The notes: generated by a model not told the origin, from the letters alone. A DNA stretch of 64,000 nucleotides from Kallipyga gabonensis (GCF_001286805.1 NZ_CXYV01000001.1:1-64000); one strand, 5' to 3'. Shown: positions 13,386-22,534, counted from the stretch's first letter. Translations and numbers: made by a program.

Positions 13386-16300
13386 TCCACCCTTCCTTTC
13401 CATTCGTTAATTGGGACGGTCTCCATAGTCCGGAAACGACCAAACTGGCCGCGAGGCTCAAATTTACATATGGACCGGTAGTTGCAGTAGGCACAGGGGG
13501 TCTGCTTGGTCACTGTCCGGTAGGGGGCAATGTCGATCTTTCCTGACCTGCGGTCTTGATCAAGTTGGCCGGCCTTAAGGAGGACCTGGTCCAAAAGTCG
13601 GTCCATCTGGTCGGCGGTAAATAGCCGGGCTTGGACAGAGGAACTTCCTTCCACTTTTTCAAAGCTTCCGTTCTCCATTTGGTGGAGGGTGGCCTGGGAA
13701 GACCCCAGCTTATAAATCTCGCTTTGCTTGGTGGTCTTCTTTTCCACCATGCGGCTGTCCATGGCCCGGAAGGCGGAATCCTCATCCACCAGGATCCCGT
13801 CCAGGCGGAGGCTGCCCAGGAAATTCCTCCCCTTATCTTTGATGTACCGGTCCAGGCTTTTAGCATCCCCCACCTTGATGATGTCCTCCGGCCTTAGGCT
13901 CATGTAGAAGAAGCCGAAGGGTTTGGCCTTTTGGGTGACTGCCTTTAAGTAAAGAGCGAGCTGGAGATCCAGACCATAGAGGAGACGGGTTAGATCAAAG
14001 GGCTTGTTTCCGGTCTTATAGTCGATGACCTGGCGGAAAAGTTCTCGGTCTTGTCCTTCCCCGACCAGAACCTCATCCACCCGGTCGATCCTGCCCTGGA
14101 GGAGGCTGGTTTCACCCTTCGAAGTCCTGCCAATCAGAAGGCCCGGGAAAGTCCTCCCCGGTCCAAAGGAAAGCTCATGGCGGAGGGCGGCGAGATGGGC
14201 CCCCTTGACCTGGTGGAAAACCTGTTTATGGCTATCCATCAAGCTTTTTTCCGTCAAGGTCAAAAGGTAGGCATTTTTGGGATCTTCTCTCTTGATTCGG
14301 TCAAGAAGGCCAATTTGGGTCTCTCGATAGGCCTCCAAGGCCCTATTGAAGGAGACCTCTTCCGTTAAGCCATCCAATTCCTCCAAATGATTGGCTAGAA
14401 AGGCAGACCAGCCGGATAGGCTATCATGAAGGAGGTTGCCCAGGTCCAAAGCATCAAATTCCAAACTCCGAGGCTCTTTAACCCGAAGGATGGACCGGAC
14501 AAAGGACTGGTAGGGGCAGGCGGCATAAGTTTCCAGACCGGTAGCGGAAATAACACGATCTCCGGAAAAGAGGGAGGAACGGACTTCTTCGCAAAGAGGA
14601 GGCCGGTTATTGGTATAGTGGAGGGCCCGGTCGATTAGGTCCCGATCCCGGGGCCAGGAGGTCCGGTCCAGGAGAGTAAATATTTTTCTTGCTCGATCCT
14701 TGTTCTCCTTCTTCTTTTCATCCTCTGTAGCCGAGTCCTCCCCCCGAAGGGCATCAGGGAGGAGGGCTAAACGGAGGGTTCGGGAATAAAGGGAATCTTC
14801 AAGACTGAAGTCCGATATAAAGTCAATTTTTTTTCCGGCGGACCGGGCCAGGCTCTGCATCCAGTAGGAGGGTCTCAGGCTTTCATTTCCCCGGTTGAGC
14901 TTGGCGGTAAAAACGTAGAGACGGCTTCCTACCTTTCGGAGAGCCGAATAGAAGTTCAACCTTTCCTCCTCCGCCCGGAAGTCCGGCATGGAGGGGAGGA
15001 AAAACCCTCTTTCCCGGAAGGACTCCTTCTCGAGGGGAGTAAAAAGTCCTTGGGTCGGTGATGCCTGGGGTAGGTTCCTATCGTTAACCCCCAGCATAAA
15101 GACATAGGGCCGGGTCCGGACCCTGGACCGGGTCAAGCTGGAGATGACCACCTGGTCCTGGTAGGGAGGGATAACCCCCAACTTCATATCTGACAGGCCT
15201 TCTTCCAGGATTTTGATATAGACAGAGGCAGAAACCTCCCGGTCACCCCCAATGGTAACCGTGGAATTCAAAAGGTCCATAACCTGGTCCCAAAGCTGGA
15301 GGTGAACCTCCAGAGCGTCCCGGTTTCCTGCTTCCTCCAAGGTTTTACCATAGTTCAGAAAGGAGGTCTTAATGAGGTTCTGCGACAAAAAAAGATAAAC
15401 CTTTTTCGCTCTTTCCCGAATGGGAGCCTTGTCTTTTCCCGCACAAAGGACGGCCAAGACCGACTTGATTTTTTCCTGAACGGATCGGGCAACCAGGGTA
15501 TGATCAGCCAAGCGGCTAGCTTCCTCTTCCTGCCCTCTTTCGATCAGGGCACGGTAAAAAACCGGGTCCATGGTGAAGAAGTCTTCGCGGTCCAGGGTCC
15601 GGCCCATGATTTTTCGTTGTGTAATGTAGGATTGATAAATCTCAATTTCTCTGTCGGATAATCCCAACATGCCTGATTTCAAGAGCTGGAGGTAGGCCGA
15701 AACTGTGGGTCCCTTTTCCACCACCTCCAAGCCGGCCTCGAGGAGTTTCATCAGGGGGTGGAAGTGGACCGGCCGCTGGTCGTCATCAAAAAAAGGAATA
15801 TTTTCACCGTCCAGCTTTTCCCGGAGAAAGCCCCGATATTCCTCCTGGTCCATGAGAATGACCTGGATGTCCTTATACCGGACTCCATGGCCCAGGACCA
15901 ACTTACGGATTTCCAGAACCAGACCATCGACCTCGCTCTCTGTCTTTCGATATTCTCTCAAAGTCAGGGGAAATTCCTGATTAGGAAGAGCAAGCGTCCG
16001 ATAGGAAAAAACGGAAGAGGCCAGGTGGCCAAAAGGGTCATCGGGGTCATCCTGGGCCGGGATGACCTCCACCCTGCCACCCCTATCCTGTGCCAAGCCC
16101 TTAACCTTGTCCAAAAAGTGGAGGGAAAGAGCAAAGGCCCCGGCATCAGGGGCAAGACGATCCAGACCGGCAGAAAGAGCTTGTTCCGGAGTCCGATCAT
16201 CCGCCCGCAGGAGCTCCCGAGCCAAATCGACATCCAGAAGCATGGAGATGTCGACAGGTCCAAGGCTTAGTAGGGATTCCAGGGCATAGAGTTCCGTTTT

Positions 16301-16936
16301 AGACAGGGAATGGAAGTGCTCGAAAAAAAAACCGGTCCTGGAGAAAAAGGACTCCCCTCGTTTTTTCCCTTCACTGACCTGGCGAAAGGCCTTGCGAAGA
16401 CGGTCATCCTCATCATCCAAACGTCCGGCCAGGGATCCTTCATAAGAAACCATCATCCGGGCCGTCTCCAGGAGTTTTTCCCGGGAAAGGGAATCAACGT
16501 CCATGGTCTCCGCCATGGATACCAGGTCATCAGGCCCAATTCCATATTCCTTAAACTCTCGAATTTGGTCGGCCAATAGGCTTAGAAATCCCGGCCCCCT
16601 CACTTCCCTGTTAAAAACCTTCCATTCCTCTCCTTCTTCCAGAAGAAGACGGAGGACCATCTTTTGTCCATCCCCGGAAAGCATAGGGTCTTTCCGACCC
16701 TGACCCTTTTCAAAAATATCACGAGCCAGGGAAGAAAAGGATTTTACCTGGAGGCGGAGGAGGACTTCTCGATGAAAGAAATCAAACAGAGCCTGTTCCG
16801 CTTCCACCGTATACTGGTCAGGCACCAGGAGGATGGCCTTGTTGTCCTTATTCTTCAGCCATTTTCCTATGGATCGGTAGAGGGAAGCGGCAGCAGAATC
16901 AGGGTGTCGGGAGAGGTGGACACGAAGGGGGTTCAA
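13382..16936 (-). CDS. addB: ATP-dependent nuclease subunit AddB
   Basis: Second subunit of the AddAB break-resection enzyme, 1184 residues. The C-terminal PD-(D/E)XK nuclease shows QVIDYKTGNK. A lone Cys in AACPYQSF plus CAYCNYRSIC near the C-terminus give the C...C-x2-C-x5-C pattern of the AddB iron-sulfur staple. The N-terminus (LRVHLSRHPDSAAAS) lacks the GxGKT Walker A usual in B. subtilis-type AddB, a feature shared with RexB proteins. Its start overlaps the ROK gene stop as ATGA, and its stop overlaps the addA start in the same way. Confidence 0.94.
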   Translation of the reverse strand: MNPLRVHLSRHPDSAAASLYRSIGKWLKNKDNKAILLVPDQYTVEAEQALFDFFHREVLLRLQVKSFSSLARDIFEKGQGRKDPMLSGDGQKMVLRLLLEEGEEWKVFNREVRGPGFLSLLADQIREFKEYGIGPDDLVSMAETMDVDSLSREKLLETARMMVSYEGSLAGRLDDEDDRLRKAFRQVSEGKKRGESFFSRTGFFFEHFHSLSKTELYALESLLSLGPVDISMLLDVDLARELLRADDRTPEQALSAGLDRLAPDAGAFALSLHFLDKVKGLAQDRGGRVEVIPAQDDPDDPFGHLASSVFSYRTLALPNQEFPLTLREYRKTESEVDGLVLEIRKLVLGHGVRYKDIQVILMDQEEYRGFLREKLDGENIPFFDDDQRPVHFHPLMKLLEAGLEVVEKGPTVSAYLQLLKSGMLGLSDREIEIYQSYITQRKIMGRTLDREDFFTMDPVFYRALIERGQEEEASRLADHTLVARSVQEKIKSVLAVLCAGKDKAPIRERAKKVYLFLSQNLIKTSFLNYGKTLEEAGNRDALEVHLQLWDQVMDLLNSTVTIGGDREVSASVYIKILEEGLSDMKLGVIPPYQDQVVISSLTRSRVRTRPYVFMLGVNDRNLPQASPTQGLFTPLEKESFRERGFFLPSMPDFRAEEERLNFYSALRKVGSRLYVFTAKLNRGNESLRPSYWMQSLARSAGKKIDFISDFSLEDSLYSRTLRLALLPDALRGEDSATEDEKKKENKDRARKIFTLLDRTSWPRDRDLIDRALHYTNNRPPLCEEVRSSLFSGDRVISATGLETYAACPYQSFVRSILRVKEPRSLEFDALDLGNLLHDSLSGWSAFLANHLEELDGLTEEVSFNRALEAYRETQIGLLDRIKREDPKNAYLLTLTEKSLMDSHKQVFHQVKGAHLAALRHELSFGPGRTFPGLLIGRTSKGETSLLQGRIDRVDEVLVGEGQDRELFRQVIDYKTGNKPFDLTRLLYGLDLQLALYLKAVTQKAKPFGFFYMSLRPEDIIKVGDAKSLDRYIKDKGRNFLGSLRLDGILVDEDSAFRAMDSRMVEKKTTKQSEIYKLGSSQATLHQMENGSFEKVEGSSSVQARLFTADQMDRLLDQVLLKAGQLDQDRRSGKIDIAPYRTVTKQTPCAYCNYRSICKFEPRGQFGRFRTMETVPINEWKGRVE

Positions 16937-17889
16937 ATCTCTGCCTCCCAGGCCAGGTCGAGAACCAAACGAGCTGCTCCGATCATCCCCGCCTGGTTAC
17001 CCAGGCTGGCCTTGACAATTGGGGTTTCTTTCAACTCCTTAAAGGCATAGTGGCGGTAGCGGGCTCTGACCGGGTCAAGGAAAATATCCCCTGCTTCAGA
17101 TACCCCTCCGCCAATGACGATTTCTTCCGGATCCAGAACCGAAGAGATGATAGCCAATCCACGTCCCAGATATTCCCCGGTCTCTTCGACAATGTGCTGA
17201 GCTAAAGGATCCCCTGCCTTGGCCGCATCCAGGATATGTTTGGCATTGAGGTTCCTGACTCGCCCCAACCGGGAGGGGATTTTTCCCTCTTCCAGAGCTT
17301 CTCTGGTCCGTCGGATGATTCCGCTGGCTGAGGCCACCAGCTCTAAACACCGGTAGCCCCCACACCCGCACTCCTTCTTCAAGTCATGGTCAAGGAAGGG
17401 GATGTGGCCGACCTCTCCTCCGGCTCCATGAGCTCCCTGGACCAACTTACCGTCGATGATGACTCCTCCCCCGATCCCGGTTCCCAGGGTAACCAGGATC
17501 ATGGATCGGACATGGGATCCTGCCCCCTGCCAAAGTTCACCCATAGCCGCAACATTGGCATCATTATCCAATACAATGGGACAATGAAAATAAGCTTGGA
17601 GGATGTCAACAACGGGAACTTTACCCCAGCCCAAATTGACCACATTGGTTACGACCTTCTGGTTTTCAACGGGCCCGGGGATCCCGATCCCTATCCCCTT
17701 AAGATCGTCAAGGTCTCCATCACTTTCCACCAGCCGTCGAGCTTCCTTAGCCAGCCCTTGTAGAAAGTCCTCCGGGCTGACTTCCCGGGAGGAACGAAAA
17801 ACGCCTTCCTTCCTCTTGGCTCCATCCAAAGAAAAAAGGCCCATTTTTACCGTTGTTCCACCAATATCTATACCTAGAATTTTCTTCAT
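16933..17889 (-). CDS. ROK-family sugar kinase (glucokinase-like)
   Basis: A 318-residue ROK protein that probably phosphorylates glucose or a related sugar with ATP. DIGGTT (8-13) is the ATP phosphate motif, GIGIPGPV and LDNDANVAAMGE are the sugar/catalytic region, and ECGCGGYRCLE is the zinc-binding ROK signature. It lacks a DNA-binding N-terminus, so it is an enzyme and not a NagC-type repressor. First gene of the operon; GGAGGG precedes the start. The ATGA overlap with addB ties sugar kinase and recombination genes together, probably without functional meaning. Confidence 0.88.
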   Translation of the reverse strand: MKKILGIDIGGTTVKMGLFSLDGAKRKEGVFRSSREVSPEDFLQGLAKEARRLVESDGDLDDLKGIGIGIPGPVENQKVVTNVVNLGWGKVPVVDILQAYFHCPIVLDNDANVAAMGELWQGAGSHVRSMILVTLGTGIGGGVIIDGKLVQGAHGAGGEVGHIPFLDHDLKKECGCGGYRCLELVASASGIIRRTREALEEGKIPSRLGRVRNLNAKHILDAAKAGDPLAQHIVEETGEYLGRGLAIISSVLDPEEIVIGGGVSEAGDIFLDPVRARYRHYAFKELKETPIVKASLGNQAGMIGAARLVLDLAWEAEI

Positions 17890-17953
17890 CGCTTTCCCTC
17901 CGTTCTTTCTCCATTTTAACAGATTCCCCTCCTCCTTTCCCCATGGAACCGCC

Positions 17954-17982
17954 TTGCTCCTCGCTTTTTTTTCGTGTACAAT
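17954..17982 (+). promoter_or_regulatory. queT promoter
   Basis: TTGCTC (17954-17959), a 17-bp spacer and TACAAT (17977-17982). Transcription would begin about 15 bp before the preQ1 aptamer. Confidence 0.7.
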
Positions 17983-18005
17983 AAACAGCGTTTTACTATC
18001 GTTTC

Positions 18006-18043
18006 AAAGTGTTTACTTGGCACCCACTTAAAAAATCAAGGAG
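18006..18043 (+). promoter_or_regulatory. preQ1-I riboswitch
   Basis: P1 is formed by AAGTG (18007-18011) and CACTT (18025-18029), with the CACCC stretch before it and AAAAAA after it. CTTG in the loop (18016-18019) can pair with CAAG (18037-18040) as the H-type pseudoknot. That second strand runs into the Shine-Dalgarno AAGGAG (18038-18043), so ligand binding should hide the ribosome site of queT. This matches the class I preQ1 architecture and the gene it controls. Confidence 0.85.
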
Positions 18044-18050
18044 TATAATT

Positions 18051-18566
18051 ATGCAAAAATTTCATTTTTCAGCCAAACTCTTGGCTCGCCAGGCACTGAT
18101 TGCCGCCGCTTACACCGTCCTCACCTACACCGCCCAGGGCTTTGCCTATGGCCCCATCCAGTTTCGCTATAGTGAAATCCTCACTTGGCTGGCTTTCCTG
18201 GATCCCAAAAACGCTATCGGCCTGACTCTGGGATGTTTCCTATCCAATCTCGGTTCTCCCTTGGGCCTGATTGATGTTTTCTTTGGTAGCTTCCATACCT
18301 TGGTCGCTGTCCTTTTCATGGCCAAAATGTCTTCGAAATATCTTGCTTCACTTGGACCTGCCCTCTTTTCTTTCATCATTGCCGGCGAGTTAACCATCAT
18401 CGGCGAAATCCCTCCCTCTCTATTCATGGAGACCTATGGGACTATCGCCCTCTCCGAATTTGTTATCGTTGCCCTGATCGGTCTTCCTGTCATGCTCCTC
18501 TTGACTCGCCTGCCAGCGTTTACAAAAGCGGTTGTTGACCCGACTATGGAACCGGTGAAGGAATAA
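18051..18566 (+). CDS. queT: Queuosine precursor ECF transporter QueT
   Basis: A 171-residue membrane protein with five or six hydrophobic helices, probably the substrate-binding S component of an ECF transporter for a queuosine precursor. YGPIQFRYSEILT near 33-45 matches the QueT family signature, and the length is typical. No ECF energising module is encoded here, so it likely uses a shared one elsewhere. The start is ATG 18051 with AAGGAG eight bases upstream; the in-frame codons before it belong to the riboswitch. Control by the preQ1-I aptamer directly upstream strongly supports the substrate call. Confidence 0.93.
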   Translation: MQKFHFSAKLLARQALIAAAYTVLTYTAQGFAYGPIQFRYSEILTWLAFLDPKNAIGLTLGCFLSNLGSPLGLIDVFFGSFHTLVAVLFMAKMSSKYLASLGPALFSFIIAGELTIIGEIPPSLFMETYGTIALSEFVIVALIGLPVMLLLTRLPAFTKAVVDPTMEPVKE

Positions 18567-18584
18567 TTATCCGCCCTCAGCAAA

Positions 18585-18631
18585 CAAAAGCCCCTTCCCC
18601 GGATAATACAAATCGAGGAAGGGGCTTTTTT
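18585..18631. terminator. Bidirectional terminator
   Basis: AAAAGCCCCTTCC and GGAAGGGGCTTTTTT form a strong hairpin with T runs on both strands. It ends queT on the plus strand and the CWB2 surface protein on the minus strand. Confidence 0.9.
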
Positions 18632-18654
18632 CACAATTCTGTATAAACCAAATC

Positions 18655-20754
18655 TTAGGGAAGTTCTTTCCTGACACTGGGCTGGATGGCGTCTTCAAGA
18701 CCGATGATCACGATCTTTTGATAGTTTGCCTTTTCCATATGGTTCTTCATCACCCTTGGTAAACTGCTTTTCTTTGTCAAAAGAACCGGTCCGTTTTCAC
18801 TTGCTGCAACAGGCCCAATGACTAAGGCATCAGAAAATACCTGACCGGAAGCAAGGAAAGCTTTCTTTGAATCTCCAAATAGACGTTCGGCGATTAGTGC
18901 TGATGTCTCATACCGATCTTCCCCTCCAATTCTCAACAAAACCGGAGGCAAATCTTTCTTCAAATGATCGGAAACAGCTTTTTCACCCCCCAGAATAAAC
19001 ACGCCTTGTTTTCCCAGTTCTTCAGCGGCTGTTTTTACAACTTCAGGCACAAAATCCCCTTTTACAAGAAGGATAGGATAGCCCATTTTTGCCGCATAAG
19101 GACTGATCGACAGGGCGTCTGCAAAGTCCTGTCCGGTAGTTACCGTGGCCTTGCCCTTATTGCCGGTCAGCTCGACCACTTTTCTTGCAATGAGTACGGA
19201 AGTCTCGTAGCGGTCTCTTCCCCCAATCCTTTCAACATCCGCCAGCTTCTTTAGCCGATGTTCAACACGGTCAGAAATCGCTTGATCTCCACCTGCGATA
19301 TAAATCTTTTTCATTCCCAGTCTCTTTAATTCTTCTTCAAGATCCGGAGAGATGGAGTCCCCTTTGGTGAGAAGAATTGGACCATTTACCGCTTTTGCAA
19401 GGACGCTTGCCGTCAATGCATCCGGAAAATCATCGCTTCTGGCGATCACCACAAAATCTGCCTTGGTAAAATAACGCTCGGATACTTTAATCGCCGTATC
19501 AATCCGGTCCTCCCCACCAACATTGTCCTTATCTGAAGGCTTAACGGGAGGATTCGGTTTTTCCTTATTCAACCAAACCGCTTGAACGGAAGTATCGGAA
19601 TTGATGACGAGGCTATCCCCAACCTGATATTCCCGGTCCTTAACCTTCCAGGACTTGAATTCCTTATTTGCAGGCGGTGTAAAGTCGGATTGAGGAAGCT
19701 TATATGTTGATCCGACATCTACAATTGTCTCCTTCATTTTTCCGCTTCCACCGTTAGGATCAAAAGTAACCTTAGCCTGGTTAATAATATTGGTGAAGGA
19801 GATTTCTTCCACCTCTTCATTGTCCTTAAATATTTTATAAGGTTTAATTTCTAAAGCCTTAAAGTCATTGGTGTGGGCTTGCTTAGCCTGGACGGTAAAA
19901 GTAAAGCTGGAATCATCATACTGAATAGCGGGGTTCATCGTATTTGTGACCTGTTTTACCGTAAATTGATGAGGGTTTTCATCAGAAAACTTCACCTTTG
20001 GAAAAATGATGCTCCCATCAGCCTGGCTTTTTGCTCGACCGATCTCTTCATTTTTGTCATTTAAGAGAAGAAATTCAAATTCACGACCTGTTAAATCAAT
20101 TTCTACGCCTTCCACGCTCGATTTTACGGATACCTTTCCTTCAAATTCAAGAGAGACGGTTTTCATCGTGTTGTGAAAAGATAATTCATCGGAATCGAAA
20201 GGAATCAGTTTACTGTTTTCAAGATCCATCGTATAGAGTTTATAGGACTCAATTTGACTGTAATCATCGGACAAGGTGAAATCAATCTGATACCAGGTGT
20301 TATCATAATCAATATGCCTTTTCTTGAAATGGCTGGTTGGTTGATTTACCGATAGACTCCATGTGCGAGTCTTCATGGCTTTAGCAATTTCTAATAGAGA
20401 TTCACCTTCACTTCCCGGCCGAATGGGAATCCTGGTTTCAGCATTTTCATCATTCCAAAAGCCTGAGAGGGGTTGCCCATCACCTGTAAAGTCCTTAAAA
20501 CTGTGAAGCTGAATGGGAAAGGGGATCCCTGGAATTTCAATGTAGGATTCATTGATAAATTCTTTCTCAGGAAAGGAAAGAAGTTCCCCGTCTTCAAAAT
20601 CTTTCATATAAGTCTTAACGAGGATTTCAACATAGCCTTCTTCATTAATGGAAACAATCTTTTGGGGATCAGAAGTTTCCCCTTCTCTTGCTTGGGCACT
20701 TGGTTTCGTGATCAATAATCCCAGCAAAAATACTATGGAGGCTAGTAAAAGCAA
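18655..20754 (-). CDS. Cell-wall-anchored CWB2 surface protein (probable 5' frameshift)
   Basis: A 699-residue exported surface protein. A hydrophobic leader ends in SAQA. An unassigned region follows to about 200, then an FctA/Spy0128-like pilin isopeptide-type domain (about 200-300, FEFLLLNDKNEEIG). Next is an InlB B-repeat/Flg_new unit with FDPNGGSGK (about 330-395) and three CWB2 repeats (about 410-699; IGGRDRYETS, IGGEDRYETS) that bind secondary wall polymers. The open frame begins at a poor TTG; the well-placed ATG 20786 is one frame away across a G5 run (20757-20761). Function may be adhesion; ligand unknown. Confidence 0.85.
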   Translation of the reverse strand: MLLLASIVFLLGLLITKPSAQAREGETSDPQKIVSINEEGYVEILVKTYMKDFEDGELLSFPEKEFINESYIEIPGIPFPIQLHSFKDFTGDGQPLSGFWNDENAETRIPIRPGSEGESLLEIAKAMKTRTWSLSVNQPTSHFKKRHIDYDNTWYQIDFTLSDDYSQIESYKLYTMDLENSKLIPFDSDELSFHNTMKTVSLEFEGKVSVKSSVEGVEIDLTGREFEFLLLNDKNEEIGRAKSQADGSIIFPKVKFSDENPHQFTVKQVTNTMNPAIQYDDSSFTFTVQAKQAHTNDFKALEIKPYKIFKDNEEVEEISFTNIINQAKVTFDPNGGSGKMKETIVDVGSTYKLPQSDFTPPANKEFKSWKVKDREYQVGDSLVINSDTSVQAVWLNKEKPNPPVKPSDKDNVGGEDRIDTAIKVSERYFTKADFVVIARSDDFPDALTASVLAKAVNGPILLTKGDSISPDLEEELKRLGMKKIYIAGGDQAISDRVEHRLKKLADVERIGGRDRYETSVLIARKVVELTGNKGKATVTTGQDFADALSISPYAAKMGYPILLVKGDFVPEVVKTAAEELGKQGVFILGGEKAVSDHLKKDLPPVLLRIGGEDRYETSALIAERLFGDSKKAFLASGQVFSDALVIGPVAASENGPVLLTKKSSLPRVMKNHMEKANYQKIVIIGLEDAIQPSVRKELP

Positions 20755-20756
20755 TA

Positions 20757-20786
20757 CCCCCGGTAATTTTTATTCTCCTTAATCAT
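20757..20786 (-). other. Out-of-frame start codon and G5 tract of the surface protein
   Basis: On the minus strand GGAGGAGAAA precedes ATG (20786-20784), which opens MIKENKNYRG and then hits a stop just after the signal-peptide frame. One extra G in the run of five (20757-20761) would join MIKENKNYRGV to the hydrophobic leader LLLLASIVF. That makes a complete signal peptide with positive charges. Confidence 0.65.
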
Positions 20787-20838
20787 TTTCTCCTCCATTC
20801 ATATGACACTGGTCTCTTCGCTTCAACAAAATGGTACC

Positions 20839-20875
20839 CAACAATCACCTCCTCAATGGTTATAGGGCAATTATA
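20839..20875 (-). promoter_or_regulatory. Promoter -10 and leader ribosome site upstream of the surface protein
   Basis: TATAAT lies at 20875-20870 on the minus strand, with only a weak -35. Downstream AGGAGG (20853-20848) precedes two in-frame TTG codons that open a reading frame of about 20 codons. That frame ends in a TAA overlapping the surface-protein ATG at 20786. It could be a leader peptide, but coding is unproven. Confidence 0.4.
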
Positions 20876-20891
20876 GCATTAAAAAAACGTT

Positions 20892-22250
20892 TTATTTCTC
20901 ACCCAAGGGATTCTCCATGACCTTGATCTCTGTCTCAGGTAGTTCCTTGGAATAGAGGGTCTCATAGACCTCCCGCCGGGCTTCTTCCACCCGCTTGACT
21001 TCGTTGTCGCTGAGTTGGGCCTTCTTATCCGGATTCTTAAGATAGTCCTCCACCGAGAGGGTTTGGTAGTTTAAGCCCTTGTCATCCCGGGTCAGTCGAA
21101 CCCAAAGAGGAGCAAAGTCCACGGACACCAGTCGGGCATGGTCCCTTCCTTTTTTTTCGATGGCCATATCGACCACGACCCCATGCTCCACCCGGTAGTC
21201 ATCGAAGACCTCATAACGCTGCTGGGAGATGAAATTCCCGCAGGCGTAAATAATAAAGCAGTCCCGGCCATCCTGGGCCCGGTAGGTCTCAAAAGGGCCC
21301 ACTACATGGGGGTGGTTTCCGATGATGGCATCCATCCCCCATTCGGCATACTGCCTATAGTTCTCCCGCATGGCCTGGGTTTCCCGGGTCTGGTATTCAA
21401 TCCCGTTGTGGATGGACCCGATGATGAAGTCGACTCCCTGGGCCTTGCAGGCCTCGATATCCTCCTTGATCCGGTCAGATTCCATGAAGTTCAGTCGTTC
21501 ATCCAGGAGGGCCTTGTCGTAGGCTTTTTCAATCCCGTTAAAGCCGTAGGAATAGGCGAGAATCCCGATCTTAACCCCATTCACTTCCATGATGATGAAG
21601 CGATCCTTCTCCCCTTCCTTCCGGGTCCCCACCGGGATCAGGCCATTTTCCCGCATGAGGTCCAGGACCTGGTCCACCCCGGTCAACCGCATATCCAGAG
21701 TATGGTTATTGACGGTGGAGAGGACGTCGAAGCCGGCATCTTTCATGGCGGGAAAGATGGTGGCGGGGGTGTTGAACATGGGGTAGCCGGAGGCGGGTTT
21801 ATCGGAATCATGGGAGGATTCAAAATTAGCCAAAGTCAGATCGGCATCACAAAGATAATCAGCGATAAGAGCAAACTCACGTTTGGCTTCTTCCAAATCT
21901 CCGTCAATCCGTTGGGCCTGCTCAATGTGGTGCATAATATCTCCGGTTGCTTTAACCCGGATAATCGATCCCTTTTCTTCCTCCTGCTTGGGAAAAAGAG
22001 CATTATCATTTCCGGAAGGCCAATTCTCCGAACCGGGGTGAGCCTCTTCAATGGGGCCTTTCTCCTGAGGACCTGCCGGAGCCTTTACCGTGCCTTTTCC
22101 GCCTTGAAAAGGTCCTACCGAGAAAACGACCAAAAAAACCAGAGAAAAGGTGATGAGGGCGAGGATAAGCTTGCGCAGGGTCCCGGTAGAGGTTTTTTCC
22201 CCCTTCCCTTCCTTTCGGTAAAGGCCTCGATAAATATCGCTATCTTTCAT
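20892..22250 (-). CDS. CapA-family metallophosphatase-like membrane protein
   Basis: A 452-residue protein with one N-terminal membrane anchor (about 30-52), a linker, and an extracellular CapA (PGA_cap) domain. Family motifs are VKATGDIMHH, NFESS, TVNNHTLDM, and GNHPHVVGP with CGNFI. CapA proteins are linked to poly-gamma-glutamate or other capsule synthesis, but CapB/CapC partners are missing here, so the polymer is unknown. I use ATG 22250, 10 bases after AAGGAG; a TTG at 22274 would put that ribosome site inside the gene. It follows barstar by 17 bp. Confidence 0.85.
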   Translation of the reverse strand: MKDSDIYRGLYRKEGKGEKTSTGTLRKLILALITFSLVFLVVFSVGPFQGGKGTVKAPAGPQEKGPIEEAHPGSENWPSGNDNALFPKQEEEKGSIIRVKATGDIMHHIEQAQRIDGDLEEAKREFALIADYLCDADLTLANFESSHDSDKPASGYPMFNTPATIFPAMKDAGFDVLSTVNNHTLDMRLTGVDQVLDLMRENGLIPVGTRKEGEKDRFIIMEVNGVKIGILAYSYGFNGIEKAYDKALLDERLNFMESDRIKEDIEACKAQGVDFIIGSIHNGIEYQTRETQAMRENYRQYAEWGMDAIIGNHPHVVGPFETYRAQDGRDCFIIYACGNFISQQRYEVFDDYRVEHGVVVDMAIEKKGRDHARLVSVDFAPLWVRLTRDDKGLNYQTLSVEDYLKNPDKKAQLSDNEVKRVEEARREVYETLYSKELPETEIKVMENPLGEK

Positions 22251-22267
22251 CAACACACGTCTCCTTT

Positions 22268-22534
22268 TTACCAATAAATATGAATATTAAAGCCTTCAAT
22301 CGCTTGAAGGTCGCCAAATAGATCGAGTAGAGAGATTCCGTAGTCACCCATTTGGCGAACGATGAAACGGGCTTGGGTAATTTCAATGTCTCGGTCAGGT
22401 TCATCTCGAAGAAGGTCCCAAAGGGCATCTAAATTATGACCCGCATACCCTGGAAATCCAAAGATTTCTTTCATATAGCGGAAGGCACTTTCCCGGTCCT
22501 GAAAGTACTTTCCACACAGGACATATCGTTTCAT
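22268..22534 (-). CDS. Barstar-family ribonuclease inhibitor
   Basis: An 88-residue cytoplasmic protein of the barstar family. GHNLDALWDLL (about 47-57) matches the barstar segment whose acidic residues plug the barnase active site, and the length is right. Its ATG overlaps the stop of the upstream ribonuclease gene as ATGA, so toxin and inhibitor are translationally coupled. It presumably protects the cell from its own RNase before secretion. Immunity against neighbours' enzymes is also possible. Confidence 0.9.
   Translation of the reverse strand: MKRYVLCGKYFQDRESAFRYMKEIFGFPGYAGHNLDALWDLLRDEPDRDIEITQARFIVRQMGDYGISLLDLFGDLQAIEGFNIHIYW

Noticed and set aside
21138-22277. 379-codon plus-strand frame opposite capA
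   Set aside because: It mirrors the codon structure of the CapA gene, has no ribosome site, and its product resembles no protein family.
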